A stretch of DNA of 64,000 nucleotides from Salticus scenicus (Eukaryota; Arthropoda; Arachnida; Araneae; Salticidae): assembly GCA_963930645.1 (NCBI GenBank), contig OZ005653.1, forward strand, positions 211,592,496-211,656,495, written 5' to 3'. The notes below the pieces were generated by a model. It saw only the letters and a list, made by a program, of their open reading frames with translations, was not told the DNA's origin and searched no databases. Position 1 is the first letter of the stretch, and every line of letters starts with the position of its first letter. Position numbers and translations under genes: made by a program. Below are positions 11,643 through 21,239 of this stretch, in pieces.

Positions 11643-13700
11643 TTAGAGGTCTTGGTGAATGTTCTCGATGTACTCGTCAGCTAGGCCACAAGGTTGCAGG
11701 CTTTCAGACCGGGGTCTAGGGCTATCCCAAAAGGCTTGTACAAAGGCTTGCTCGGCAGGTGATTCATATGGCTGAGCCTGTTGTCGGAGTCTGGCTTGAC
11801 GCCGGGTATTGAATCGGTGGTGTAAAGGGAACTCGTCTTTGCCGATCGAGTCAGGAGCTGCTAGTAATTTCTCCATGTGCCATCCGCTAGCTGATGAAGA
11901 GGGTGGAGGTCTTTTCCGAACCCTTGCCTTTCTCTTAGGTCGGAACGAGTCGGTGTGCACTGAATCTGGAACTGCTAGTACCTTCTGTGGGCGATGTGTT
12001 CCAGAGGACTTTGAGGAGGGGGCTTGTGGCCTTTTTAAATATTTATTCCAAGCTTTTTTCTTTTTAATCTGCGGTATAAAAGAGCTATTAGTAAAAGAAT
12101 AGTCGCGTTTGCGACCAGTTTGCCTAGGAAATTTCACATTAGAATGGTTTGATGACCCACTACGAGCTCGCTTTTGTGCGACGGGTCTGCTAACACTAGA
12201 TTGATCAGTGGAAGTGCCCTGAACAGATTGTTCGGGTGTTGTAGGAGTAGGTAGTTTATCAGCTGTACAAGAATCAGGAGCACTAGGCTGGGAAGTGAGG
12301 TTAGGCGTAAGGACGGACTGTTCGTCAGGTGGGTTTGAACCCTGCACGCTATCACTATCAAGAGTTTCAGCATATGATTGAGTGCGCTCTTTAAAAATGC
12401 GTATCTGATCAACATTAATGGTCGTTGGGGTGCCGTTAAAATCAATTGTCAAATTATTATTTTCTATCTTTAAAACAGAGAAAGGCCCAATGAATTTTGG
12501 CCCAAATTTAGCTACTTTAGAATCTTTTTTAGAGCTAAGAAAATGTGATTCTAGGAGTATTTTATCTCCCACTTTTACTTCTAAAATTCTACGTTTAAGG
12601 TTATAATATACAGCTTGTTGCTCTTGAGCTTTTCTCAAATTTCTCTGAACTTCTGGTAGCAATTCTTCAATATTTCGCGTAATAAATTGAGATGCGTTTT
12701 GCTGTACTAATACCAGTTTTTGAAAGGGGGTCAGAATCTTTCTGCCCAAAAACAATTCAGCGGGAGTTTTTCCTGTTGCATCACTTACCGCTGTACGAAT
12801 TGCATAGCCAAAATGATAGAGAAACTGATCCCAATTTTCATGATTTTGACCAATGAACGTCGCAATCATATTAATTAAAGTTCTATTGACACGTTCGGCC
12901 TGATTTGGTTGCGGCCGATATGGAACCGTGAAGACATGTTTAATTTTGAGTGTATCGCAAAGTGCCTTAAAAACATTACTTATAAATTGAGGACCATGGT
13001 CCGTTACAATTTGAAGGGGGGCGCCGTAACGAGAAATATAATTATTAAAGAAGGCAGTGGCCACTGCTTGTGCCGAAGCTTTACGTAAAGGCACAAATTC
13101 AACCCATTTACTAAAATAATCCACCATAACTAACACATAACGAAATCTATTTGGTTTAGCGAGGGGGTAAGGACCGATTAAGTCGAGTCCAAGAATTTGA
13201 TTTGGAAAATCAACTTTAATAGGAATTAATTTACCGGCCGGCTTTACATTTTTATAATTATATTGCTGGCACAAGCGACAACTCGAAACATATTCATTAA
13301 CAAACTTCCTCATTTTAGGAAAGTAACAGGCATCTTTGAGCTCTTTATAAGTTTTCCTAATGCCAAAGTGCCCCGAAATTGGAGAGTCATGAAACTCAAA
13401 TAGGATGGCTTGACGAAGAGATTGGGGAATTACAACTCGTAATTCGCCATAAGATGATAATTTTGAATAAAAAAGCAAGCCATCGATTAAAGAAAAAGAT
13501 TGGGACCAGTTGAAGGCAATGGCTGATTCAATTAATGAAACTGACTCAGGATCTTCTAAATACTTATAGATTAATCCAAATTCGGGATCATTTTTTTGTT
13601 CTCGGATTAATTGATCTCTTGAATTTAACACAGATGCTGGCATAAGCGCTAAAGCTACTTTTTCCTGATCAGATACGAATTTATTGTTTAAGGTAGGTAC
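11643..13700 (-). CDS. pol: Gypsy pol: integrase with long C-terminal tail (3' part of pol)
   Basis: Integrase joins the retrotransposon cDNA to host DNA. From its first methionine (13643) this part is 666 codons and uninterrupted to its stop; the frame is also open upstream to the nested Tc1. The zinc-binding H-H-C-C module is at about residues 85, 92, 122 and 125. The catalytic core has D154 (LGLDLIGP), D215 (VTDHGPQF) and E250 (PNQAERVNRT). A GPF-like segment (KFIGPFSVLKI) follows near 370. After that comes a long Ser/Pro/Lys/Arg-rich tail of roughly 250 residues with no named domain, possibly for chromatin binding (inference). It is the 3' part of a single pol frame, separated from RNase H by the Tc1 insertion, not by its own mutation. 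I see no lesion within it. Confidence 0.93.
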   Translation of the reverse strand, partial: VPTLNNKFVSDQEKVALALMPASVLNSRDQLIREQKNDPEFGLIYKYLEDPESVSLIESAIAFNWSQSFSLIDGLLFYSKLSSYGELRVVIPQSLRQAILFEFHDSPISGHFGIRKTYKELKDACYFPKMRKFVNEYVSSCRLCQQYNYKNVKPAGKLIPIKVDFPNQILGLDLIGPYPLAKPNRFRYVLVMVDYFSKWVEFVPLRKASAQAVATAFFNNYISRYGAPLQIVTDHGPQFISNVFKALCDTLKIKHVFTVPYRPQPNQAERVNRTLINMIATFIGQNHENWDQFLYHFGYAIRTAVSDATGKTPAELFLGRKILTPFQKLVLVQQNASQFITRNIEELLPEVQRNLRKAQEQQAVYYNLKRRILEVKVGDKILLESHFLSSKKDSKVAKFGPKFIGPFSVLKIENNNLTIDFNGTPTTINVDQIRIFKERTQSYAETLDSDSVQGSNPPDEQSVLTPNLTSQPSAPDSCTADKLPTPTTPEQSVQGTSTDQSSVSRPVAQKRARSGSSNHSNVKFPRQTGRKRDYSFTNSSFIPQIKKKKAWNKYLKRPQAPSSKSSGTHRPQKVLAVPDSVHTDSFRPKRKARVRKRPPPSSSASGWHMEKLLAAPDSIGKDEFPLHHRFNTRRQARLRQQAQPYESPAEQAFVQAFWDSPRPRSESLQPCGLADEYIENIHQDL

Positions 13701-13702
13701 TA

Positions 13703-15278
13703 CAGTCCGTTAAGAAATTATAAGACCACTTTAATTTTGTAAATTATAAAAAAAAATAAAGATTCTAATCATAATTTAAATACAAAAAATAACATATTGC
13801 TCTATATTTTTTAATAATTAGTTTGAAATATCTTGGTATAATGCAATAAATGTTTAATTAAAATATATATTAGAAATAAGTGAAAAATAACCTGTTAAGA
13901 AAATATAAGACCACTTGTCAAAAAACAAAATTGTATAAAAAAATAATATGATATTGGTCCTCTATTTTTCCTGATGACTTCAAACACTCTGTTTTTCATT
14001 GAAGTAACCAGGTGATTAAGTTCAGTTATCGAAATATTGTACCATTCTTTTACAATGGCTACTTTCAGTTCATTGGCAGATGAAAATTGTTTATTATTAG
14101 CATAAAGTTTGCGAGGTAATATACCCCATAGGTTTTCCATGGGGTTCAATTCTAGACTTCAACTTGGCCATGGCAAAACATAATTTTTTTCTTTTTAAAA
14201 CCACTCCTGTGTGGATTTAGATGTATGACAAGCAGCATTGTCCTGTTGAAACATCCAGTTAGCACCACCTAATAAAGGTCCAAACGGTATCATATGATCA
14301 TATAGCATAGACTGATATTGTGTAGAGTTCATATGACCCGAAATCCGCTGTAAATCATACAACCCCTCATAACTGAAAACTCCCCAAATCATTACTGATC
14401 CTCCACCCATTTGTCGACTGAAGCATTCTTTTGGTTCCTTCCTCAAGTCATGCCAATAGTGTTTGTAACCATCGGGACCATCAAGGTTAACTTTCTTTTC
14501 ATCAGAAAATATAATTTGTTTCCACTCATCATTCCATGACATGACATTTTTAGCCCATTTTAATCATTCTTCTCGATGGCATTTCAAAAACTTTGGTTTT
14601 TTCTTCAATTTCATAAATTCCGTATTAATATTTAATTTAAGACTCTCCCAAACTGTTACATGTGAAGTTTTCTTGCGGAAACGTTTCGAAATTTCACGAG
14701 TTGAAAGACCTTTTTTAGTTGGCAGTCGAAAAATTTGTCTATTATCACGTGCTGTCAAAATATTTTTTCTACCAGATCGTTGCATTTTGTTTGAATAATC
14801 TTTTCTAATTATGGCTTTATGAATGGCAGTTTTACAACGGTTTGTTAACCTCGCAATATCTCTTTCAGATTTACCAGAACCTTTATAAAATAAAATTTTT
14901 CCCATTTCGAACTCCGATAATTCTTTACCTCGAAGCATCGTCAAATTAATCGTAGATAACACATTCAAAACATAAGCCTATGCTTCTTCGGTAAAGCTTT
15001 TACGAAATACTGACGCATGCGCTTTATATTGAATTTGACGTCATGCAAAATATGCTAATTTTCTCAGGTGGTCTTATAATTTCTTAACAATCACAGTCTT
15101 TAATTTTTAGAAAAATAAATAAGTTTTAATGAAATTTAATTTAATTTTAAAAGTTGGAATTAGTATAGGATGCGTTTTTTTATCAATTTTAAATACGCAA
15201 CTAAAAATTTGCATATTATGATCTCTTCTTCAGAAATGCACCAATACGCTTGTGGTCTTATAATTTCTTAACGCACTG
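13703..15278 (-). mobile_element. Tc1-like transposon nested in Gypsy pol
   Basis: The ends are cagtccgttaagaaattata and its inverse with one mismatch, flanked by TA on both sides (13701-13702 and 15279-15280). Each end carries a second, inner copy of the repeat in direct orientation (13894-13916 and 15066-15088), an IR/DR arrangement as in some Tc1 relatives. It separates RNase H from integrase. The Gypsy reading frame is in phase across the two flanks once one TA is counted, so it landed in a readable pol. Confidence 0.96.
13895..14968 (-). pseudogene. Tc1-like transposase (DD34E) with three in-frame stops
   Basis: About 358 codons in one continuous frame, a normal Tc1 transposase length. 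The N-terminal helix-turn-helix region follows the start (GKELSEFEMGKILFYKGSG, then TNRCKTAIHKAI). The catalytic residues are D in IFSDEKKVNLDG, D in FQQDNAACHTSKS and E in NPMENLWG. The last two are 34 residues apart. Stops fall after HREE (TGA, possibly from an arginine codon), after TQEWF (TAA) and after PWPS (TGA). No frameshift was seen, so decay is recent and light. The IR/DR ends are intact, so the copy might still be moved by a related enzyme (inference). Confidence 0.93.
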
Positions 15279-16300
15279 TAGATTTGTAGAAGCACATTGG
15301 TTTACTTGTTCACTTTCAGTTTCCTTTACACGAGTTTCAGTCATGTTTGCTAATATTTTGGATTGAACCGGTTCAGCCTTTAAATGCGAATGATGAATAT
15401 ATGAGGCTTTAACAGTAGAATTTAACTGATCATTCTTTTCATTTAAAGCAAGGGATTGATCTAACCCATTAGATTCAATCTTATTTTCTTGAGTTTGAGT
15501 AGTACGTGAAAGAACGTCAGCTAGGATATTGTCAGAACCAGGTCGGTGTTCGATGTTTATATTAAAGTTAGATAACTTAAGAGTCCATCGAATCATGCTA
15601 GGGGAGAGGTTCTTTCCAGTTGTTAACCGAGTTAATGCCGCATGATCCGTAACAACTGTTACTGGAAGTTGCGTAAAATATAAACGAAATTTTTGCAGTC
15701 CCCAAAGCACTGCTAAACATTCACGTTCAGTTACTGGATAATTTCTTTCTGCAGCGTTAAGCGTACGGGACGCATATGCTATTGGGCGGCCTTCTTGGCT
15801 TAAAACGGCACCAATGCCGTACGAAGAAGCATCAGTAGCTACTTGAAATTTAATATAATAATTAGGATGAGCTAGTACAGGAGGAGCGCTAAGTATAGTT
15901 TTTAACTTATCAAATGCTTCTTGTGCTTCATTTGACCAGTGAAATTTAACTCTTTTCCTTTTGAGTTTAAAGAGGGGCTCGCATATGTGAGCAAAATTAG
16001 GTATAAATTTCCCATACCAAGCACACATGCCTAGAAATCTCGAAACTTGCTTGGAAGTTGTAGGAGGGGGCATGTTTAAAACTGGCTGAACTTTTTCATT
16101 ATCTACAGAAATACCAGCAGGCGTTATTTTGACGCCTAGGAACTTAATTTCCTGTCGTGCAAAATGGCACTTAGAGGAATTTAAAGTTAATCCTGCATTT
16201 TGCAGTAGAGTAAAAACAGTTTTTAAATGATCTAAATGCTCATCGTAAGATGAGGACGTGATTATTATATCATCGAGATAAACATGTACAAATTTATTCA
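15279..16300 (-). pseudogene. pol: Gypsy pol: RT C-terminal part and RNase H
   Basis: Begins just before the RT catalytic box (KFVHVYLDDIIITSS, the YLDD motif), continues through the RT thumb (FLGMCAWYGKFIPNF), and then RNase H with the acidic residues in VATDASSYGIGAVLSQ, TERECLAVLWGLQ and VVTDHAAL. The C-terminal linker (after VLSRTTQTQ) runs into the nested Tc1 at 15278. The frame is offset by one base from the upstream RT part at 16298-16301, within a T tract. The simplest reading is that one T is missing, either by mutation or by assembly error. No ATG starts this segment, so it is a piece of pol, not a separate gene. Confidence 0.93.
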
Positions 16301-17050
16301 AACAGGTTTAAGAATAGTTTCCATAGCTTTTTGGAATGTTGCCACAGCCCCTGAACATCCGAAAGGCATTCGTTTAAAACCAAACGTGCCATTTTTAGTT
16401 ATAAACGCTGTTTTTGATATATCAGCGGGTTTCATTTCAATTTGAAAATAACCCGATGTCAGATCGAGAGTAGACATAAAATTTGTCGTTGTGATATGTG
16501 CTAACAAATCATCAATTATAGGCAAGGGATACTGAGGATATTGTGTAATAGAATTTAGCCTACGATAATCGATTGCAAATCTCCATGCCTCAGGGTCAGT
16601 AACAGTTTTACCATTTTTCTTACGACATAAAACAACAGGAGATGCGTAAGGAGAAGTTACAGGCATAATAATATCATTTTGCAACATTTTCTCAATATGC
16701 CAATTTATAATATCTTGTTTGGCTTGATCATAACGATAAGGCTTACTAAAGACTGGTTTATTAGTTCCAGTGTCAATTTCATGGCAAACAACATGGGTTA
16801 AGCCAGGTGTCTCAGAGAATAACTGTTTAAGCTGATTAAGAAAATTAACAAAATCAATTTTTTCAATATGAGTGAGGGCACTTTCCTCTAAATTAACAAT
16901 TAACTCTGTCGGCTCGACAGGTTTAGAATTTGACTTAGAATCATCAATATGTAAAGATTTATTGGCAAAATTTATTTCAACATTATTTGCTTTCATAAAG
17001 TCTAACCCTATAATGCAGGGATGCTGAAGATTGTCGATGACGTAAAAAGG
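16298..17050 (-). pseudogene. pol: Gypsy pol: RT N-terminal part
   Basis: Contains the linker from protease (CIIGLDFMKANN, the conserved end of the aspartic protease fold), then RT fingers and palm: KPYRYDQAKQDIINWHIEKM, YASPVVLCRKKNGK, WRFAIDYRRLN, and the first catalytic aspartate in LDLTSGYFQIEM, then GFKRMPFGCSGA. It ends METILKPV just before the YLDD box of the next segment, where one base is missing. It is in frame with protease but separated from it by a single TAG at 17051-17053. Confidence 0.93.
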
Positions 17051-17374
17051 CTAATTAACACTTAAATTATGAATTTTAACATTCAGGCTGACTTCGCCTC
17101 TATTAACACAGGACTTGCCTTGAGCCGTTGTAATATTTAAATTTGTCCGCTTTAAAGGTTTAAAGTCAAAATACTTTTTATAAGTTTCATGTGCTAGAAA
17201 GGAACGTTCAGCACCAGTGTCCCAATAAGTAGGTATGAAAACATCATGAATTACTGCATTTAAATAAGGAAGGTCCACCGGACTGATACAAATTGTGTCT
17301 AAACATATGGAGGTGGTTGAGATATTCAGTGACTGTTGACCCTCCTCACAAGAGCCACTTACTCGTTTAACTGA
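17051..17374 (-). pseudogene. pol: Gypsy pol: aspartic protease
   Basis: Retroviral-type aspartic protease that cuts the Gag-Pol polyprotein. The catalytic triad appears as YWDTGAERSFL. The frame is open upstream past 17360 and overlaps the end of gag in the -1 phase, so it is probably translated by frameshifting rather than from its own start. It closes at TAG 17051-17053, in phase with the rest of protease and RT, which I read as a point nonsense mutation. Confidence 0.88.
17365..17371 (-). promoter_or_regulatory. Candidate -1 ribosomal frameshift heptamer G-TTA-AAC
   Basis: In the nucleocapsid frame of gag the heptamer is phased as X-XXY-YYZ and lies two codons before the gag stop. The pol frame is open in the -1 phase here and leads into protease. 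GUUAAAC is a slippery site known from nidoviruses. Its use here is an inference. Confidence 0.5.
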
Positions 17375-18119
17375 CGACTCTGGTTATTACGAGAGTTACG
17401 AAAATTTCTGTTATTTCTATCAGCTCGAGAAAAGTTTTGAGACTGATTTTGATTAGAACGATCGTTCCGAGAATTTTGAAAGTTATTACGCCTTGTCTGC
17501 GGCAATTGACGTTCTTACTGATAGCGATTGAAAAATTGAGGGGGGTGAAATTTTCACGCCTAGAATTTTGCATATTTCCATTACCCCGTTGGCGATTAAA
17601 GGTGTTTTCCGCCCTTGGAGGGTGTCGTTCTTGATATTTAGCTAAGGTTTGAAACAGACTGTCGTAAGAGGTGACAGGTTTCAGATCAAGGTAATCTTGA
17701 ATAGGAATAGTCAAAAGCGGGGTTATGATTTTCATTGCTGCGGCAAAAGATAAAACTGAATCCAGCTGCTTTATAATGTCGAACTTACGTAATAAAAAGG
17801 TGGTAGGTTTGTCATAAAACGACATCTTTGTCGTATAAAGTTCTTGACGGAGTTTGGTTTTATCCACAATAGAAGAGAATGAATTTTTAATTTTGAGCTT
17901 CAAATCCTCATATGTAGGATTTTGGCCTAGAGCTCTAGAGGCAATGGTGTCATACCAGATTTTAGCATCTCCTTTTAAGAAGTATTTTAATAAATTAAAT
18001 TTATCATCCTCGTCAATTTTACATATATCAAAATACTGTTCAAGATCTTCAAAAAATTTAAGTACATTGTTTGAGCCAGTAAAATAAACACGAGTGGGGG
18101 GGGGGGGATGTCGAACTGA

Positions 18120-18130
18120 GTTGGGCGCCA
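18120..18130 (-). other. Primer binding site (tRNA-Lys)
   Basis: One base after the LTR end the minus strand reads TGGCGCCCAAC. These 11 nt are complementary to the CCA-bearing 3' end of eukaryotic tRNA-Lys(CTT), the primer class I recall for Drosophila gypsy. Confidence 0.85.
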
Positions 18131-18131
18131 C

Positions 18132-18906
18132 TGTGGCGTTTGCGTTTCTGCAAACGCCATCTTAACTTAAATACTTAGATTACTAAGAAAACCAGAGACT
18201 TTAATTGAACAACAAATAAAAGTTTATTGAACCAGATTAATGGGAGGGCGGCCGGAAAATAGCTCTTAGCTCAGTCAGCGTATTACTAAATCAAAAATAT
18301 ACAAATCAACAATTTAGTTATCTTAAATATCTCACCACAGCAGATAGTCGACGGTGTAGAGACGGTCGCACTCGTACTCCAATACTACGGCTTCACTATG
18401 GGTCAGAGAATTCCCTTCTGTCCCAGCTTGAACTTTCCGAGAACTAGTAGACACTCACCAACACTCAACACTACTTAACTTCACGCCACTAAATCTCCAC
18501 TACTCTACTTTTCAATATCTGTCAAACTAAGATTCATCACAACCACTATAATATCCTTCGACATCCACTATACGATCCTCCAACATCCACACTACGATCC
18601 TCCAACATCCACACTACGATCCTCCAACATCCACTCCATCTACTAAAACCGTCTCTATTTTTATACTTCTTCCTACACCCTCTTTCACTACATTTCAATC
18701 CGTACTTTTAAAAATCACTTCTAATTTAACTAATATTCAAAATCTAAGTCTTTTAATGCAGCACCCTGCAGACACAAAACTACTCCGGCCTCAACCGTCA
18801 CCGAGTCACTGGCGACGGAGTGATTTTAACCGTCCCCACTTCCTACCTTGCTGGATCCAGCTTAATTAAAACAACTGTGGTGACGTTCTGACGTCTTAAC
18901 CTCACA
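18132..18906 (-). repeat. Gypsy 5' LTR
   Basis: 775 bp, ~99% identical to the 3' LTR. In the retrotransposon sense it runs from 18906 to 18132. The ~20-bp tandem units are at about 18551-18637, just downstream of the TATA box, so they would lie in the transcript leader. Confidence 0.97.
18658..18665 (-). promoter_or_regulatory. LTR TATA box
   Basis: Minus-strand TATAAAAA in the 5' LTR, in the orientation that would drive gag-pol. Identical in the other LTR. Confidence 0.65.
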
Positions 18907-18910
18907 CACT

Positions 18911-19303
18911 GTCTAAATTTGGTTATATTTTGAGTGTTATTTCGAAAGTTATTGTGATTTTAAGTTTTCAAGTGGTAGCGTGATTTCAAGTGGCCCCGCT
19001 TAACTTGAAATTTTTGCCACTTTGTTAAAAATAGCAGATAAAGTTCATTAATAAACTTCATGGAGACCCTTATGTAGTCTATATTTACATCAAAATTCAA
19101 GAAAATCCGGCCTTAAATACGCTTTTTACAATGTGGATTTGAAATTTTCAAGTGGCTCCCACTTGAAAACAAACAGTCAGAGCAACTTGGTTAACGAACT
19201 CATCCAAGATATTTATAAGATCAGTTCTCTGTCCAAATTTGGTTCGATTCGGAGTAATATTTCGGGAGTTATCGTAATGACAAAATTTTCATTATAGATA
19301 GAT
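18911..19303 (+). repeat. Foldback left arm, inner part
   Basis: Continues the arm exactly where the Gypsy insertion broke it: tctaaatttggttatatttt follows the duplicated CACT. The last block (acaaaattttcattatagat) is the inverse of the start of the right arm at 21238. Confidence 0.9.
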
Positions 19304-19342
19304 ATATATATATAGATATATATATATAGATAGATAGATATG
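19296..19342. repeat. GATA/TATA microsatellite at the palindrome centre
   Basis: Alternating tagata and tata units between the two foldback arms. A matching (TATC)n tract lies at 19707-19732. Confidence 0.9.
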
Positions 19343-19709
19343 TAAACGAAGTGATTGCAATAGGTCGATTTCTAAAGAAATCAGCCTAAAAGAAGAATCA
19401 CAGATATGTACTTAATTCAGTATCTTTGCGGGAAAAAACAATTACGTACGACAAAATTTTAAAATTTACAGTTATTTTAAGTTAGAGAAATACAGAAATA
19501 TTTTGTATCTACAACCATTTTACTTTATTTATTTATTTTTTTGTGATAGAATCATTTTATCTTAATGAATTAAATTTTTGTTCATAATAAAAATAATTAT
19601 GTACTTTTAAAAATACTTTTTAAACTGTTCCATAGAATTGTTATTATTGTGTTTCGTTTTTAGGTTGATTTCTACAGAAATCGACCTATTGCAATCACTT
19701 CGTTTATCT
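19343..19709. mobile_element. MITE with ~48-bp inverted ends
   Basis: The left end gtaaacgaagtgattgcaat is the inverse of attgcaatcacttcgtttat at the right. Each end also contains an internal dyad (gatttct ... agaaatc). The interior is A/T-rich and non-coding. It lies at the centre of the large foldback. No other copy is seen in the window. Confidence 0.85.
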
Positions 19710-19732
19710 ATATCTATCTATCTATCTATCTA

Positions 19733-21237
19733 CACTCATGTCCATAAATTAAGGATAATGCTAGCTGAGGCAAATAAAGGTTCAGAAACAAAACAAACGT
19801 GACTTATTCATAAAGTCCATTTATTAAACAAAAGATCAGGAACAAAAAAGGTGGTTTATGTAGGATACCATTTATAAAAACTACGATTTTTGCTCCCTGA
19901 AGCAATTACAAAAAATATCTCCCTTACAAAAACTTAACATTACATGGTTGGTATGATGGTTAATACATTGTATGTCTCTCAGATGATGAAATACAGTCCT
20001 TACAACGCCTAGGAATGCTGAGTATTAAATTACTGCTCTTATCTTGGGGAAGGTTACTCTAGTCAGTAAGCAATGCTCTCCTAAGTTCCGGTACACATGT
20101 AAGAGGTGGTTGACGGACTACAACTCGTCGGAAAAGCATGTCCTACACATGCTCTATCGGATTCTAGTCAGGTGAGAATGCTGGCCATTCCATGCGAGTG
20201 ATAGCTTCAGATTGTAGGCATCCGTGTACAATGTTTGCACGGTGAGGACGCGCATTGTCATCCATAAACACAAATTCTGGGCTCATGGCATCCCTAAACA
20301 AACGTATATGTTGTTCCCGACTGATGTCCCGATACGTTTGGCCTATCATTCTTCCGATTTGAACATGCAGATATGTTCTGGTGCCCAATATGATCCCCCC
20401 TCCCTTAAATGAGCACTCCTGCCCCACACGGTGTCGTTCAATGACTTTGTTTTGGTGGTAACGTGTACCTAACTTTCTACATATGAAAGTCTGGCGTGAA
20501 TCACACTGCAAGCTAAACCTGGACTCGTCGGAAAACATCACACAAGCTCACTGTGCCGCTGTCCACATTGCATGTTCTCTACTCCAAGTTAACCGCTGGC
20601 ACAGTGCATTGCCGTGAGTGAAACACATCTAACAGACCTGCGAGCATATAGACCAATATTTCCCAAACGTCTATCCACGGTTTGTCTTGAAACTGTGGCT
20701 TTCGTGGCTGCAGACAGCTGACGAGACAGGTCTGATGCTGTGCTTTATCTGCTTATTTTGGCAGTTACTACCAAATACCGGTGGTCATTCGGAATTGTAA
20801 CTCGCCGTCGACCAGTACTGTAACGTTGACTGGTATTTCCGTCATTTTGGAATCGTTGCCAAAGCCTAGAGATGACATTTTGGGTGATTCTAAGTTTCCT
20901 CGATACTTCTATCTGAGTACGCCCACATTCTAGTCGGCCGATAATTCTACCACGTAAAAAATTATCTGCATGCGTCCTCTGTGTCATAACTATTCGGTTG
21001 TGGCACTGAGCGGCACACAGAACGCTTGAGAGCAATTTTCCTTCTTTGCTCCCATTCCTTATCTACCCCCTTCTTACACTTTCGTCATTGTAACATCATA
21101 TCGGCGTCATCTGATAACTTCTTATAATTTGCATATTATTCTTAAAGTTGTGTCTGGTATTTGTACAGGTGAAATTTTTGCATTAAAGTTCGATTTCAGT
21201 GTGAATCTGAATTATCCTTAATTTATGGACATGAGTC
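19733..21237 (-). mobile_element. Tc1-like DNA transposon, copy B
   Basis: Same family as 1881-3379. The ends are cactcatgtccataaattaa and the inverse of gactcatgtccataaattaa, flanked by TA at 19731-19732 and 21238-21239. It sits in the GATA microsatellite at the centre of the large foldback. Confidence 0.95.
20120..20987 (-). pseudogene. Tc1-family transposase (DD34E), better preserved copy
   Basis: The N-terminal part (20987 to 20745) starts MTQRTHADNFLRGRIIGRLE, has the paired helix-turn-helix region (ITQNVISRLWQRFQND) and the GRRR basic hook before the catalytic domain. The C-terminal part (20541-20164 and onward) has D in MFSDESRFSLQ, D in FVFMDDNARPHRANIV, and E in NPIEH. The last two are 34 residues apart when the TAG stop after WPAFSPD is read through. 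Frameshifts lie between the two parts and in the QECSFKGGGIILG segment. The element's closest match in the window is copy A. The protein strongly resembles a transposase I recall from spider genomes (from memory, not searched). Confidence 0.93.
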
Positions 21238-21239
21238 TA

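Larger units (their letters stand above)
17361..18131 (-). pseudogene. gag: Gypsy gag (frame-shifted)
   Basis: Structural protein that packages the retrotransposon RNA. The capsid-like region is recognisable from VYFTGSNNVLKFFEDLEQYF through LLKYFLKGDAKIWY (the retrotransposon gag LKGxAxxWY signature) to about residue 165. Near 17540 the frame is lost at a C6 run. In the next frame a basic, Asn/Arg/Gln-rich tail typical of nucleocapsid follows, interrupted by one TAA, and ends at a TAA at 17361-17363. No CCHC zinc knuckle is seen. No ATG lies in the first 100 codons after the LTR; see the finding on a start inside the LTR. A C12 tract near the N terminus is another possible frame error. Confidence 0.85.
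9481..18906 (-). mobile_element. Gypsy-type (Ty3-like) LTR retrotransposon, nearly complete
   Basis: Two LTRs beginning TG and ending CA (776 and 775 bp) flank gag, protease, RT, RNase H and integrase in Gypsy order on the minus strand. A 4-bp duplication, CACT, sits on both sides (9477-9480 and 18907-18910). The empty site is seen in another arm unit at 9165-9171 (gttcactgtcc). The primer site fits tRNA-Lys and there is a polypurine tract. The element is ~7.85 kb without the Tc1 insertion at 13703-15278. The LTRs differ by six substitutions and one indel, so the insertion is young. It is not intact: the gag frame is shifted, there is one in-frame stop after protease, and one base is missing in RT. 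There is no env. Confidence 0.96.

Noticed and set aside
12134..12445. Second minus-strand frame overlapping integrase
   Set aside because: Alternate-frame shadow of the integrase tail, with no conserved motif.
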